This document shows, piece after piece, positions 29,778 to 39,498 of a DNA stretch of 64,000 nt (positions are counted from its first letter, which is position 1; each line of letters begins with the position of its first letter). The notes beneath the pieces were generated by a model. It was not told the origin of the DNA. It saw nothing but the letters and a program-made list of their open reading frames with translations, and ran no database searches. Made by a program: the position numbers and the translations under genes. Source of the stretch: Psychrobacter sp. Ps6 (lineage in GTDB: Bacteria > Pseudomonadota > Gammaproteobacteria > Pseudomonadales > Moraxellaceae); the NCBI RefSeq assembly GCF_022129235.1, contig NZ_JADQAI010000001.1:310001-374000 (forward strand). Reading direction: 5' to 3'.

Positions 29778-30884
29778 ATGGCACACGATAACTTATTTAA
29801 ACCCGTTAAAATGGGTACCCAAACCCTAAAAAACCGCATCATCATGGCACCGCTAACGCGTCTGCGCTCAGTTGAGCCAGGTGACGTACCAACCGCATTG
29901 GCAAGTGAATACTATTCACAGCGCGCAGGGTCTGGTTTGGTCATTACTGAGGCGACACAAATCTCGTTTCAAGCAAAAGGTTACGCTGGTGCGCCTGGTG
30001 TGCACACTCAAGATCAGACCACTGCATGGAAAACGATTGTAGACAATGTCCATGCTAAAGGTGGCAAGATCGTCGTACAGTTATGGCATACCGGTCTTGT
30101 CTCGCATGAGAGCGTACAGCCTGAACGTCGCGCACCGATTTCAGCATCAGATGTCGATGTTGGTATCCGCACCTCACTACGTGATAGCGACAACCAAGCG
30201 ATCCGTGTAGATGCCACGCCGCCACGTCCAGCCACGCTTGATGAAATCAAACAAGTCATTGCTGATTTTGCGCAAGCGACCAAAAATGCCAAAGAAGTCG
30301 GCTTTGATGGGGTAGAAATCCATGGTGCTCACGGCTATCTGTTACATCAGTTCTGGGTTGAGCAAACCAACCAGCGTGATGATGAGTACGGCGGTAGCCG
30401 CGAAAATCGTGCGCGTTTGACCTTAGATGTTATCGATGCGTGTGTGGATGCTTGGGATGCAGACCATGTCGGTATCCGTATCTCACCACTTGGTACATTC
30501 AACAATGTAGAAGCAGGCTATAACGAAGACGAAAACATTTGGATGATTGAGCAAATCAATAAACGTGGTCTAATGTATTTGCATCTGTCTGAGCCAGATT
30601 GGGCAGGTGGTACGCCTTATAGCGATGAGTTCCGTCAGCGTGTCCGTGATGCATTTGATCAGACCATCATCGCGGCGGGTGGATACGATGCCGATAAAGC
30701 AGAAAAAAATATCAAGGCAGGTTATATCGACGCGGTAGCCTTTGGCCGCGATTATATCGCTAACCCTGATTTGGCTGAACGTATTCAAAAAGGCGCACCG
30801 CTCAATGAGCAGCATCCAGAGTCTTTCTATGGTGGCAGCTCTGAAGGCTATACTGACTATCCGTTTATGGATCAGGCGCAATAG
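29778..30884 (+). CDS. Alkene reductase of the old yellow enzyme family (NemA-like)
   Basis: An FMN-dependent NAD(P)H:alkene/nitro reductase of 368 residues folding as a single TIM barrel. Signatures: LKNRIIMAPLTRLRS (18-32), VVQLWHTGLVSH (about 98-109), the substrate-binding His-x-x-(H/N)-type segment VEIHGAHGYLLHQFW (about 176-190) with the following Tyr of DDEYGGS, and AAGGYDADKAE near the end. It matches NemA/XenB-type detoxifying reductases. The natural substrate is unknown (electrophilic enals, nitro-esters or quinones are typical). The gene has its own terminator and converges on pirin. Confidence 0.9.
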   Translation: MAHDNLFKPVKMGTQTLKNRIIMAPLTRLRSVEPGDVPTALASEYYSQRAGSGLVITEATQISFQAKGYAGAPGVHTQDQTTAWKTIVDNVHAKGGKIVVQLWHTGLVSHESVQPERRAPISASDVDVGIRTSLRDSDNQAIRVDATPPRPATLDEIKQVIADFAQATKNAKEVGFDGVEIHGAHGYLLHQFWVEQTNQRDDEYGGSRENRARLTLDVIDACVDAWDADHVGIRISPLGTFNNVEAGYNEDENIWMIEQINKRGLMYLHLSEPDWAGGTPYSDEFRQRVRDAFDQTIIAAGGYDADKAEKNIKAGYIDAVAFGRDYIANPDLAERIQKGAPLNEQHPESFYGGSSEGYTDYPFMDQAQ

Positions 30885-30929
30885 TTTATTTGTCGGTTTT
30901 GCTGACTAAATAGCTAAATTATGCTTCAT

Positions 30930-30968
30930 AAAAGCCCTCTGACTATCAATAGTCAGAGGGCTTTTTTT
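30930..30968 (+). terminator. Bidirectional terminator, alkene reductase / pirin
   Basis: A perfect GC-rich stem AAGCCCTCTGACTA / TAGTCAGAGGGCTT with a 5-base loop, flanked by A- and T-runs. Confidence 0.92.
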
Positions 30969-30983
30969 ACGCATTCATTTTGA

Positions 30984-32000
30984 TTAATATCCAAAATTCC
31001 CCGTTTGGTAATCACGAAAAGTTTGTCGTAGCTCATCTTGGGTATTCATCACAAAAGGGCCATGTCCTGCGACTGGTTCGCCAATAGGCTCCCCACTTAG
31101 CAACAGTAGCTTGGCCAGAGCATGTTCATCGTTATCGGTAGAATAGGTCAGCTCAATAGTATCGGTAGCAGCACCAGATAAAGGTACAGGTTGAGAGTCT
31201 ATAGATGGTTCAATCGGCGCTGCAAACTGAATCAGATTACCTGCACTGATAGATGTGCCATTGACAAGTACTTGGCCTTCTTGTACGAGGAGTAAGGTGT
31301 TGTGTGTGCAGGGTACTTGTAGCGTTGTCGTACCTGCGGTATGCAGCGCGATATCCCACATATTGACTGGTGTAAAGGTCACCGCACTACCTGTGACGCC
31401 GTGCCAGTCACCCGCAATAATGGCAACTTGACCGATAACCGTTTGTTTGTCAGTATTTTGAGCAAAAGCATCTTTAGCAACAGCGTCTTGAGAGTCGGCA
31501 CCGCGATTGTCCATCAATTCTATGATAGGCATCTCACCACGTTTGATAAACTGGTATTTAGGATCAGTCAGCTTGTGCGCGCTAGGCAGATTGACCCACA
31601 TTTGCACCATACTAAACACACCACCGCGCTGCCCGAAACTTTCTGAATGAAACTCTTCGTGTAGAATGCCGCGACCAGCGGTCATCCATTGTACATCGCC
31701 TTCCAAAATATCCCCGCGGCCACCGATCGAATCCGCATGGCTGATCTCACCTGAGTATGCGAGGGTGACGGTCTCAAAACCTTTATGAGGATGCTTGCCA
31801 ATGCCATGTGGCTGTATCTGATAATCAGGATTTGGTGCAAACGTCGTCGGCTCACCATAATCAAATAATAAAAATGGATCGGTATGACTGTAATTAAAAC
31901 CTGGTTGGTCATCGACATAATTGATCAATGTTTTCACAAAAAATCCGTCACCGACCCAATGTGGTGCTTTGTCACCATGAATCTGTTTGATTGGGCGCAT
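30984..32000 (-). CDS. Pirin family protein
   Basis: A bicupin iron protein of 338 residues. The ATG at 32000 is preceded by GAGGT. The N-terminal cupin carries the metal ligands His70, His72 (GKHPHKGFET), His114 and Glu116 (GILHEEFHS). The C-terminal cupin (about 220-300) lacks ligands, as usual. Pirins such as YhhW can act as quercetin 2,3-dioxygenases; others are transcription cofactors, so the role is open. The C-terminal motif GHGPFVMNTQDELRQTF is family-typical. It lies convergent with the alkene reductase. Confidence 0.9.
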   Translation of the reverse strand: MRPIKQIHGDKAPHWVGDGFFVKTLINYVDDQPGFNYSHTDPFLLFDYGEPTTFAPNPDYQIQPHGIGKHPHKGFETVTLAYSGEISHADSIGGRGDILEGDVQWMTAGRGILHEEFHSESFGQRGGVFSMVQMWVNLPSAHKLTDPKYQFIKRGEMPIIELMDNRGADSQDAVAKDAFAQNTDKQTVIGQVAIIAGDWHGVTGSAVTFTPVNMWDIALHTAGTTTLQVPCTHNTLLLVQEGQVLVNGTSISAGNLIQFAAPIEPSIDSQPVPLSGAATDTIELTYSTDNDEHALAKLLLLSGEPIGEPVAGHGPFVMNTQDELRQTFRDYQTGNFGY

Positions 32001-32116
32001 CGAGTACCTCGCAATTCTATCTAGCATAAATAACAGTAAGTGAATATTATATAGCAATTCTATATTAAAATGAACTTATGTCGTGTTTATTTTATACTAT
32101 CAAATGCGACTGCTTC

Positions 32117-33400
32117 TTAAACGACTTCGCCACTGACAAAACCACTGGCCCATGCCCACTGAAAATTATAGCCGCCAAGCCAGCCGGTCACATCAAGCAC
32201 CTCACCGATGAAGTACAAGCCCTCTTGCAAATTACTCTGCATAGTTTTTGAAGATACCTCATCAGTTTTTATGCCGCCGCGTGTGACCTCAGCGGTACGA
32301 TAACCTTCAGTACCAGACGGCTTGAGCTGCCAGCCGTTGAGGGTAGCGCCAAGCTCACTCAGTCGCTCATCTTTGATATTGGCAAGCTCGGTATCTTTGA
32401 TATCGTCCCACAGCTGGGTTTGTAGTGCTGCCAGTAGTTTTTTGGGTAGTGCATTGTCTGTGTTTTCTGCCAATACAGTACGGATCAGTTGGCGTGGGTG
32501 TGACTTTTTGCGGGTGAGCAAAATATCGGTGACGTCCACATCGGGCAGTAGGTTAATGCTGATGGTCTCTCCGCTGTGCCAATAGTTCGAGAGCTGTAGC
32601 ATGGCAGGGCCAGAGAGCCCGCGATGGGTAAACAGTACAGGCAGTTTAAAAGAGATACGCTCGTTACTGGCAATGACTGGCAGGCTGATACCTGCCAAAT
32701 TACGAATCAGCTCACCCGTCTTATCAGTAAAGGTAAAGGGTACGAGACTGGCATCGGTTGCTATCAGTGTGTGCCCAAACTGTTGCGCTAGCTCATAGCC
32801 GATGCCGCTTGCGCCCATCGTTGGAATAGACAGACCGCCAGTTGCCACGACTAGCGACTCACAGCTATAGCGCGTCTGTGAAGATTGACTCTCGCTGGCG
32901 ACCTCTTTTTTGCCAAGTTTTTTGCTGGTCATTAGCTCAAACCGTTTGGCTTTATCATGGTCGGTCGTCTGTACATGATTGATCTGGGTGTTGAGCTTGA
33001 CTTGCACACCGACAGCCGTACATTCATCAAGAAGCATAGTGAGGATATCTTGGGCAGAATCATCACAAAATAGCTGGCCGTGTTCACGTTCATGGTAGGG
33101 AATCTGATGCGCCTCTACCATGCCGATAAACTCCCAGCTTGGATATCGACTCAGTGCCGACTTACAAAAGTGAGGATTGGCACCGATGAAATGCTCAGGC
33201 TCGACGAAGTAATTGGTAAAATTACAACGACCACCACCGGACATCAAAATCTTTTTGCCCGCTTTATTGGCGTGGTCGATGACCAAAACGCGGCGACCAC
33301 GGCGACCTGCGGTGAGCGCACAATACAATCCTGAAGCGCCAGCGCCGACGATGATGACGTCATAGTGAGTAGAGGGTTGTGCATTGCGGTGATTAGTCAT
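32117..33400 (-). CDS. HI0933/BaiN-type flavoprotein
   Basis: An FAD-dependent protein of 427 residues in the HI0933 (YhiN) family. The Rossmann loop YDVIIVGAGASGLYCALTAG is near residues 13-32, followed by the hallmark KKILMSGGGRCNFTN (about 50-64). The C-terminus shows GGIKTDEVSSKTMQS, GLYFIGEVLDVTGWLGGYNF (20 residues) and QWAWASGF, all conserved. Related enzymes include the bile-acid reductase BaiN and aminoacetone oxidases; the physiological substrate here is unknown. The ATG at 33400 has a GAG seven bases upstream and was preferred to one six codons earlier. Confidence 0.88.
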   Translation of the reverse strand: MTNHRNAQPSTHYDVIIVGAGASGLYCALTAGRRGRRVLVIDHANKAGKKILMSGGGRCNFTNYFVEPEHFIGANPHFCKSALSRYPSWEFIGMVEAHQIPYHEREHGQLFCDDSAQDILTMLLDECTAVGVQVKLNTQINHVQTTDHDKAKRFELMTSKKLGKKEVASESQSSQTRYSCESLVVATGGLSIPTMGASGIGYELAQQFGHTLIATDASLVPFTFTDKTGELIRNLAGISLPVIASNERISFKLPVLFTHRGLSGPAMLQLSNYWHSGETISINLLPDVDVTDILLTRKKSHPRQLIRTVLAENTDNALPKKLLAALQTQLWDDIKDTELANIKDERLSELGATLNGWQLKPSGTEGYRTAEVTRGGIKTDEVSSKTMQSNLQEGLYFIGEVLDVTGWLGGYNFQWAWASGFVSGEVV

Positions 33401-33837
33401 TGCGGTCTCGTAAAACAATAATTTTAAAAAGGTGATAACAAAACCAATCGTATGTGTTAATAATACAGATCGGCGGTGTTGTCTAAAGCAGTATCGGTAG
33501 GGTAGCTATTGTCCATATTTCATTTGCGGTTACAAGGATTAAATGTGATATCCGATGAGCTGTGATATGGCATCTGCATATCAAGAGCACTCTTGATTGC
33601 AATGTTGCAATAATCCTTACTAGTAATTCTTTAATAACCGCTGCTATCAATCACCAAGTATACAGATGTACAGCGAAATTGTTATGATTGGCTGTTGATG
33701 CCTTGCAACCGACACGCTTATTTGTCAAACTATCGCTGAGTGTCACGCATTATGGAAGATGACCCTTATTGCCTACATAGGTAGTCGTTATAGACGATTA
33801 TCTGTATAGGTCATAATAATTAAAAAGGACCAATACT
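33401..33837. other. Divergent region HI0933-type gene / acs
   Basis: 437 bases with no supported ORF. It holds two adjoining perfect inverted repeats, described as a separate entry, which are good operator candidates. A ribosome-binding site (AAGGA) for acs is at its right end. Confidence 0.5.
33580..33611. promoter_or_regulatory. Two abutting palindromes upstream of acs
   Basis: ATCAAGAG-CA-CTCTTGAT (33580-33597) is a perfect 8+2+8 inverted repeat. Sharing its last two bases is ATTGCAA-TG-TTGCAAT (33596-33611), a perfect 7+2+7 repeat. They lie 227 bases upstream of the acs ATG and 180 bases from the divergent flavoprotein gene. No T-run follows, so this is more likely a protein-binding operator than a terminator. 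Confidence 0.5.
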
Positions 33838-35799
33838 ATGACCCAGAAATCATTTCCAATCTCAGCCGAGTTTATGGCTGCTGCCAATACCACCCCTGAA
33901 AAGTATCTCGAAGACTACAACCAATCTATCGAATCAACCGAAGCAAATGATGCGTTTTGGGCGAAGCGTGCTGAGCTGATCGATTGGATAAAAAAACCGA
34001 CTAAAGTCAGCAATGTCAATTATGACTTAGACAATTTTAATATTAAATGGTTTGAAGATGGTGAGCTGAATATCTCCGTCAACTGTCTAGATCGCCATCT
34101 TGAAGACAATCCCTATAAGCCTGCCATTATCTGGGAAGGGGATCATCCTTCACTACACAAGATTATTTCTTTTAAAGAATTACATGAAGCCGTTTGTCGT
34201 CTGGGCAACTCGCTACGCAAGCTTGGCGTTGGCAAAGGCGATCGTGTCACGTTATATATGCCAATGATACCAGAAGCTATGGTGTCAATGCTGGCATGTG
34301 CGCGTATTGGCGCGGTGCATTCTGTGGTATTTGGTGGGTTTTCTGCCGAGAGTCTAGGCAACCGCTTGATAGACAGCCGCTCAAAAGTCGTTATCACGGC
34401 TGATGAAGGTTTACGTGGCGGCAAACATACCCCGCTCAAAGCCAATGTCGATCACGCGCTAGAGATGGATGGGACTGACAGTGTCGAAAAAGTCATCGTC
34501 GTTCACCGCACAGGCAATTCTATACCAATGAGTGGTCGCCGCGATGTCTGGTATCACAATCTCGTTGATGGGCAATCAGAGATCTGTGAGCCTGAAGTGA
34601 TGAACGCCGAAGATCCATTATTCTTGCTATATACCTCTGGTTCAACGGGCAAACCTAAAGGCGTGGTGCATACCACAGGTGGTTATATCACTTATGCGTT
34701 GTCTACCTTCCGTGATGTCTTTGATGTCAAAGAAGGTGACGTTTATTGGTGTACAGCAGATGTTGGCTGGATTACCGGTCATACCTACTCAACGTATGCA
34801 CCGCTCGCTAATGGTACGACGACGGTAATGTTCGAAGGTGTACCAGAGCACCCAACATGGGCACGTATCGGCCATATTATCGACAAGCATGACGTGACTA
34901 TTTTATATACCGCCCCGACCGCCATTCGAGCGATGATGAAAGAGGGTGATGCCTTTGTACGCGAGTCGGATCGCTCAAGCTTACGCTTGCTTGGTTCGGT
35001 CGGTGAGCCGATCAATCCAGAAGCGTGGGACTGGTACTATCATGTCGTTGGTGATGGTAAGTGTCCTATTGTCGATACGTGGTGGCAGACCGAGACAGGC
35101 GGTATTTTGATGGCACCTATCCCAGGTACTGTCGATCTTAAGCCGGGCGCCGCGATGACGCCACTATATGGTATTAAACCTGAAGTCGTAAATGCCGAAG
35201 GCGCAATCATAGAAGGCGCTGCCGAAGGCAACTTGGTCATCAGTAGTGGTTGGCCTGGGCAAATGCGTACAATCTACAATGACCATCCGCGCTTTTTGAA
35301 AACCTATTTTAGCGATTATCCCGGTCATTATTTCACAGGTGATGGGGCGCAGCGTGATGAAGACGGACATTATTGGATCACAGGACGTGTGGATGACGTG
35401 CTAAACGTCTCAGGGCATCGCTTGGGCACGGCGGAGATTGAGAGCGCCTTGGTTGCTCATCCGGCTACTGCCGAGGCCGCGATTGTCGGTATGCCGCATG
35501 AGATTCGCGGCACTGGTATCTGTGCCTTTATCATTCTAAAATCTGGCGAAGAAAAAACAGACGATCTAAAAGCGGAGCTAAAACGTCATGTGCGTGCTGA
35601 GATTGGGCCGATTGCGACCTTAGATGCCATTTATATGGTGGAGGCTTTACCGAAAACTCGCTCAGGAAAAATCATGCGCCGTATCTTGCGTAAGCTGGCA
35701 GAAGGTCAGTATGTCGGACTGGGTGACTTATCCACGTTGGCCGATAGCTCAGTGATTAATGATCTGGTCGAACAGGTCAAAGCTGGTCGCGGAGAGTAG
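33838..35799 (+). CDS. acs: Acetyl-CoA synthetase (AMP-forming)
   Basis: Activates acetate to acetyl-CoA through acetyl-AMP; the high-affinity route for acetate use. It is 653 residues, the standard length. The P-loop [20 protein letters not shown] (20 residues) is at about 263-282, [10 protein letters not shown] is the A5 motif, [20 protein letters not shown] is the A7/A8 hinge, and Lys611 in [14 protein letters not shown] is the catalytic Lys that acetylation normally inactivates. AAGGA precedes the ATG. Together with ackA-pta in this window it gives the cell both acetate routes. It is monocistronic, with a terminator. Confidence 0.97.
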   Translation: MTQKSFPISAEFMAAANTTPEKYLEDYNQSIESTEANDAFWAKRAELIDWIKKPTKVSNVNYDLDNFNIKWFEDGELNISVNCLDRHLEDNPYKPAIIWEGDHPSLHKIISFKELHEAVCRLGNSLRKLGVGKGDRVTLYMPMIPEAMVSMLACARIGAVHSVVFGGFSAESLGNRLIDSRSKVVITADEGLRGGKHTPLKANVDHALEMDGTDSVEKVIVVHRTGNSIPMSGRRDVWYHNLVDGQSEICEPEVMNAEDPLFLLYTSGSTGKPKGVVHTTGGYITYALSTFRDVFDVKEGDVYWCTADVGWITGHTYSTYAPLANGTTTVMFEGVPEHPTWARIGHIIDKHDVTILYTAPTAIRAMMKEGDAFVRESDRSSLRLLGSVGEPINPEAWDWYYHVVGDGKCPIVDTWWQTETGGILMAPIPGTVDLKPGAAMTPLYGIKPEVVNAEGAIIEGAAEGNLVISSGWPGQMRTIYNDHPRFLKTYFSDYPGHYFTGDGAQRDEDGHYWITGRVDDVLNVSGHRLGTAEIESALVAHPATAEAAIVGMPHEIRGTGICAFIILKSGEEKTDDLKAELKRHVRAEIGPIATLDAIYMVEALPKTRSGKIMRRILRKLAEGQYVGLGDLSTLADSSVINDLVEQVKAGRGE

Positions 35800-35896
35800 G
35801 TTGATGAATGGATATGCATTGTTACTGTTAAAGAAGTAATTTAAACCTAACCTTTAACACTTACCTACCATTAGTACCTGCCATCAAAGTAGAATA

Positions 35897-35930
35897 AAAG
35901 CCATGTTATCGTGAATAGCATGGCTTTTTT
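35897..35930 (+). terminator. Terminator after acs
   Basis: A perfect 9-bp stem AAAGCCATG / CATGGCTTT followed by a T-run to 35930. Confidence 0.88.
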
Positions 35931-36082
35931 ACGTAGACGATATTGATATTGCGTCGTTTTGACGGTTCAATATCAATGGTTAATTAACATTGCTACCTAC
36001 TAGTTGCCCGCCATATAACAGATCGTCTTACCATTTATAGATGGTAGCGACTCATAAATACTCTATAAGGTTTACTGTCATT

Positions 36083-37240
36083 ATGACTGATCATACTTTG
36101 CTCTCAACGGATGAATCCTCGCCAAAAATCGCTATCATTGGTGGCGGTCTGACAGGACTGCTAACCGCGACACTACTAGAGCGTGCCTCAAATCAGACAC
36201 ACGGACTATCCAATACCCCGCAAATCACTATCTTTGAAAAGTCACGTAGTGTCGGCCGGTTAGCGACGCGCTATCGCACCGACAGTGACACAGGTAAAAA
36301 CTGGCAATGGGCATTTGGCGCACAGTTCTTTACGGCAAAGACCGCTGGTTTTCAGCAGTTTATTGCTCCTTGGTTAGATACTGGACTGCTACAGCCATGG
36401 TGTGCCAACGTGGTCGAGTTAACGCCAGCGAATGATCATGGTCAAGCGCCCGATATCCAAAGTAAAGAGCAATGGGATACCGTGCATGCGCGCTATATCA
36501 GCACACCGAAAATGACCAGTTGGGGACGTGAGTTAGCCGCCGGGCTCAAGCACACAAACATAATATTCAAAACGCGTGTGGCTCCGCTTGATGAGCATAC
36601 CACTCACTCAAATGATAAAAAAACTGAGCTATTTGATGAAACAGGGGAGAGCCTCGGATGGTTTGATTGGGTCGTTTGTACTGCACCAAACGGTCAGGCA
36701 GTAGAGCTGATGGCAGACAGTGGGTTTAGTCAGCAAGATAACATCACCCAGCCGCAGATGCAGGCCTGCTATACGTTGATGCTAGGCTGGGACAATGCCA
36801 AAGACTTACTTGAGACATTAAATTCTCAAGCAGCAGCGCAGTGGGATGTTGCTTATTTGAATAGTGAGGTACTCGATAGAATATTTATTGAACATCATAA
36901 ACCTGCTCATGATGAGCTATTACCAAGCATCACCATTCATGCACGCAATGACTGGTCACAAGTCCACGTCGATGATGATTTAGAGACAGTCAAAGCCGCA
37001 TTATTAATGGCAGCGCAGCAAGCCTTAAACTGGAATAAAGATAGTGCTCCAAGCCAAACAGATTGTCATCGTTGGCGCTATGCGGCTACTATAATAGATA
37101 CAGATACTAAAGAGCTAGGTATTTTGGTTGATGAAACCAGACAGTGGATTGTCAGTGGCGACTGGTGCGCACGCGGCAATATTGAAAGCTGCTATCAGGT
37201 GGCGCAGCAAACCGTTGAAGCGATCTATAAGACGAGATAA
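36083..37240 (+). CDS. Renalase-like FAD/NAD(P)-binding oxidoreductase
   Basis: A 385-residue flavoprotein. The N-terminal Rossmann motif IAIIGGGLTGLLTATLLE is followed by the second FAD motif FEKSRSVGRLATRY and then WAFGAQFFTAKTAGF, the pattern of bacterial renalase-like amine oxidases (GR-x-A-T-R and DxGAQ-x-F). The C-terminus WIVSGDWCARGNIESCYQ (FAD-binding GD-x-C) completes the fold. Known bacterial relatives oxidise misreduced dihydro-NAD(P) isomers; whether this one does is inference. The ATG at 36083 is preferred because it immediately precedes the conserved domain; an ATG 14 codons upstream is possible, and neither has an ideal ribosome-binding site. Confidence 0.82.
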   Translation: MTDHTLLSTDESSPKIAIIGGGLTGLLTATLLERASNQTHGLSNTPQITIFEKSRSVGRLATRYRTDSDTGKNWQWAFGAQFFTAKTAGFQQFIAPWLDTGLLQPWCANVVELTPANDHGQAPDIQSKEQWDTVHARYISTPKMTSWGRELAAGLKHTNIIFKTRVAPLDEHTTHSNDKKTELFDETGESLGWFDWVVCTAPNGQAVELMADSGFSQQDNITQPQMQACYTLMLGWDNAKDLLETLNSQAAAQWDVAYLNSEVLDRIFIEHHKPAHDELLPSITIHARNDWSQVHVDDDLETVKAALLMAAQQALNWNKDSAPSQTDCHRWRYAATIIDTDTKELGILVDETRQWIVSGDWCARGNIESCYQVAQQTVEAIYKTR

Positions 37241-37869
37241 CAGTACTGTGATGGTCTGTCAGCATCGCTGGTTTACAACTGAAATGTAAAGATACTTTTT
37301 ATTATATATGAGAGGCTATGGTATCAGCAAAAAGGCAAAAAAAGGCCCACAGAGGAGGTGCTGTGGGCTGAGGAAAACGGGCTGTGCAGATTGGTCACAA
37401 GTTCCGTGGTCGTGATTTATTATAGTTATTGGCTTTCTATACACTTATTTATTAGGGCAATAATAACCAATACAATAGGCACATATATTTGCTTACATAT
37501 TTAAGTGTACAAGTGTTTTGTGACAGTTGCTATCATAACCCGACTGACTGCTATTTGGCCGTTTTGGTTACAGTATATTACGTTATAAAAACACTAAACC
37601 GTATGATCAATGCATCAAGCTTTTATTTGGCTAGTAATCTATTTAAGTAGTAAGTAATACGCCATTAAATCAATAGTAACGTCTTAGCGTTTTTTACTAT
37701 TAATCTCGATAAAAGCACTCAATGTTTTCAAGAAATTATATCGATATGAAAGGAGCTATCTGATATTGATACCTTTGGTGACTCAATCGCTGCAGAGATG
37801 GCATGACGGCTTGCCGGAAAAATGCTAAGCTATCTGCCATTATTATGTCTATATTAAACTGGGTTTGCC
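37241..37869. other. Intergenic region with candidate small RNA
   Basis: 629 bases between the renalase-like gene and pgsA. The left part holds a minus-strand hairpin with a T-run, described separately as a candidate small RNA. The right part (37440-37869) is AT-rich with no supported ORF and presumably holds the pgsA promoter. Confidence 0.5.
37337..37412 (-). ncRNA. Candidate trans-acting small RNA
   Basis: On the minus strand a perfect TATAAT (37419-37424) is followed about 70 bases later by a strong intrinsic terminator: GCCCACAG / CTGTGGGC (37345-37368) and seven Ts (37337-37343). No minus-strand protein gene lies upstream or between. The terminator loop reads CACCTCCT, complementary to the Shine-Dalgarno consensus, and GTTTTCCTC precedes it. 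The -35 is poor. The structure and motif suggest a small RNA of about 76 nt that could target ribosome-binding sites. This is a prediction by eye with no homology support. Confidence 0.4.
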
Positions 37870-38550
37870 ATGACTGAGAGCACGCATTTGCATACGCAGG
37901 AACCGTCAAGTTCGCAAAATACCAAAAGTATTTTTAACTTGCCCAATAATCTTACGATTGCTCGTATCTTGATGATTCCGTTGTTTGTTGCAATTGCTTA
38001 CTGGCCGCCTGCCATGGGTATAGGCTTGCCTGCAATCTCAGACAATGTCATTGCGCGAGTGGGGATGAGTGAGTTTAGCGATAGCCTATTGCGCCATTTA
38101 TTATTAACCAGTGTTTTTATCATTGCGGCGATTACCGATTGGCTTGATGGATACTTCGCGCGTAAATTAAATGTCATGTCAGCGTTTGGGCGTTTTTTGG
38201 ATCCTGTCGCTGACAAATTAATGGTAGCCGTCGCACTGATCGTTCTTGTGCAGTGGCATCCCAATATTATCATGGCAATCGCTGCGATCGTCATCATCTC
38301 ACGTGAGATCGCTGTATCCGCATTGCGCGAGTGGATGGCAGAGCTGGGTAAGAGCACTAGCGTCGCCGTGTCCTATGTCGGTAAGTTAAAAACGACGTTT
38401 CAGATGGTGGCTATTACGGTGCTCTTATTAAATTGGGAGTCGCTTGAGACGATCGGTTATGCGCTGATGGTCGCCGCTGTTATATTGACACTTTGGTCAA
38501 TGATGATTTATCTCAAAGCCGCTTGGCCGTACCTAAAGCAAAGCGGCTAA
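37870..38550 (+). CDS. pgsA: CDP-diacylglycerol-glycerol-3-phosphate 3-phosphatidyltransferase
   Basis: Makes phosphatidylglycerol phosphate at the inner membrane, the committed step to PG and cardiolipin. The CDP-alcohol phosphotransferase motif D-x2-D-G-x2-A-R-x8-G-x3-D-x3-D is present with Asp90, Asp93, Gly94, Ala97, Arg98, Gly107, Asp111 and Asp115. At 226 residues it is about 45 longer than the E. coli protein, owing to a hydrophilic N-terminus and a loop (about residues 45-75) between helices 1 and 2. Several hydrophobic helices follow. A terminator lies directly downstream. Confidence 0.94.
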   Translation: MTESTHLHTQEPSSSQNTKSIFNLPNNLTIARILMIPLFVAIAYWPPAMGIGLPAISDNVIARVGMSEFSDSLLRHLLLTSVFIIAAITDWLDGYFARKLNVMSAFGRFLDPVADKLMVAVALIVLVQWHPNIIMAIAAIVIISREIAVSALREWMAELGKSTSVAVSYVGKLKTTFQMVAITVLLLNWESLETIGYALMVAAVILTLWSMMIYLKAAWPYLKQSG

Positions 38551-38578
38551 TAGTGAGACAAACAATTATAACCAGCAT

Positions 38579-38615
38579 AAAAAAACGCCAGTGGCTCATG
38601 TGACTGGCGTTTTTT
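38579..38615 (+). terminator. Bidirectional terminator, pgsA / PNPOx-like gene
   Basis: A perfect 12-bp stem AAAAACGCCAGT / ACTGGCGTTTTT with a 10-base loop and flanking A- and T-runs. Confidence 0.92.
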
Positions 38616-38659
38616 ATTTGTCTACTTTTACTGTTCTTACTGTTTTAACGACTGAAGCA

Positions 38660-39157
38660 TTACAGCTCTATCGAAAAATTCTCACCCAAGCTTTTTTCAA
38701 TGGCAGTATCGGTGACAGCTGCTGCCGCCATTTTGACAGCGCTCGCGATGGCATTACCATTCGCCCAATATTCAGCACCATGTGGAGTAACTTTGATTAG
38801 CTGAACGCGTGGGTCCTCTTTGCCTTTTTCAAAATACGCATTGTACATAGGCGACCACAGCTCATTGAGTTTTTCTTCATCTTCGACCAGCTCGGCTGTA
38901 CCAGTGATAGAGAGATACTTTTTGCCATCTTCACTGACGTAGGCCAAGTTCACTTCTGGGTTCTTTTCAATACTGCTCACGGTTTCGCAAGGGCTGTGAC
39001 CAATAAACCAAATTTCTTTTGCGCCGATACTGGTTTCAGTAGTATTCATCGGGCAAGAGTGTAGATGGTTTTCATCATTACGAGTGGTCATCATGGTGTA
39101 TTTGATGTCTTTTACCATTTCTTGGATGGTGTCCATTTGTTGTTGCTTGCTCATCAT
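38660..39157 (-). CDS. PNPOx-fold general stress protein 26-like, paralogue 1
   Basis: A 165-residue split-beta-barrel flavin-type protein. Features: N-terminal helix QMDTIQEMVKDIKYTMMTT, EIWFIGHSP, VNLAYVSEDGKKYLSITGTA and ELWSPMYNAYFEKGKEDPR. This set is typical of the pyridoxamine 5'-phosphate oxidase-like general stress protein 26 family, which binds FMN/FAD. AAGGA lies five bases before the ATG. About half of its residues match the next gene upstream, so the two are a tandem duplication. The reaction is unknown. The C-terminal ~35 residues (Ala-rich helix) extend past the barrel. Confidence 0.85.
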   Translation of the reverse strand: MMSKQQQMDTIQEMVKDIKYTMMTTRNDENHLHSCPMNTTETSIGAKEIWFIGHSPCETVSSIEKNPEVNLAYVSEDGKKYLSITGTAELVEDEEKLNELWSPMYNAYFEKGKEDPRVQLIKVTPHGAEYWANGNAIASAVKMAAAAVTDTAIEKSLGENFSIEL

Positions 39158-39498
39158 AGTTATCCTTTACTATTTAAAATTTGGAGTAAAAATTATTATT
39201 CGGTGAGTATGACCTGGAGTATTAATAAGGTGGTCAATGATTCCTATTAATAGTTATCAATATAGCGATATCACCCAATAGAACGATACAGCTGGTCTGT
39301 AATACCCTGTGAAAGTTTGTAATTATCTGCGTGATTTTATTCAGTAGATGATTTATCAATCAAAAAATACTGTCTAAAAATAGCCTTACCAAAAATAAGG
39401 CAAAAAAAACGCCAATAAACCGAGGTATCTTGACGTTTTGGGCGACTCATTAACTATAGGCTTATCTGAGCTAAATCGAGTTATATGTTGCTTTTAAA
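39158..39498 (-). other. Spacer between PNPOx-like paralogues
   Basis: 341 bases. The right part holds tandem terminators of the upstream paralogue. The left part presumably holds the promoter for paralogue 1. No ORF is supported. Confidence 0.5.
39402..39439 (-). terminator. Terminator after PNPOx-like paralogue 2
   Basis: Minus strand: AAAACG(T)CAA pairs with TTG(G)CGTTTT, followed by eight Ts. A second smaller hairpin, GCCTTA / TAAGGC, follows at 39383-39401 and ends in TATTTTTAG, giving a tandem terminator. Confidence 0.78.
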
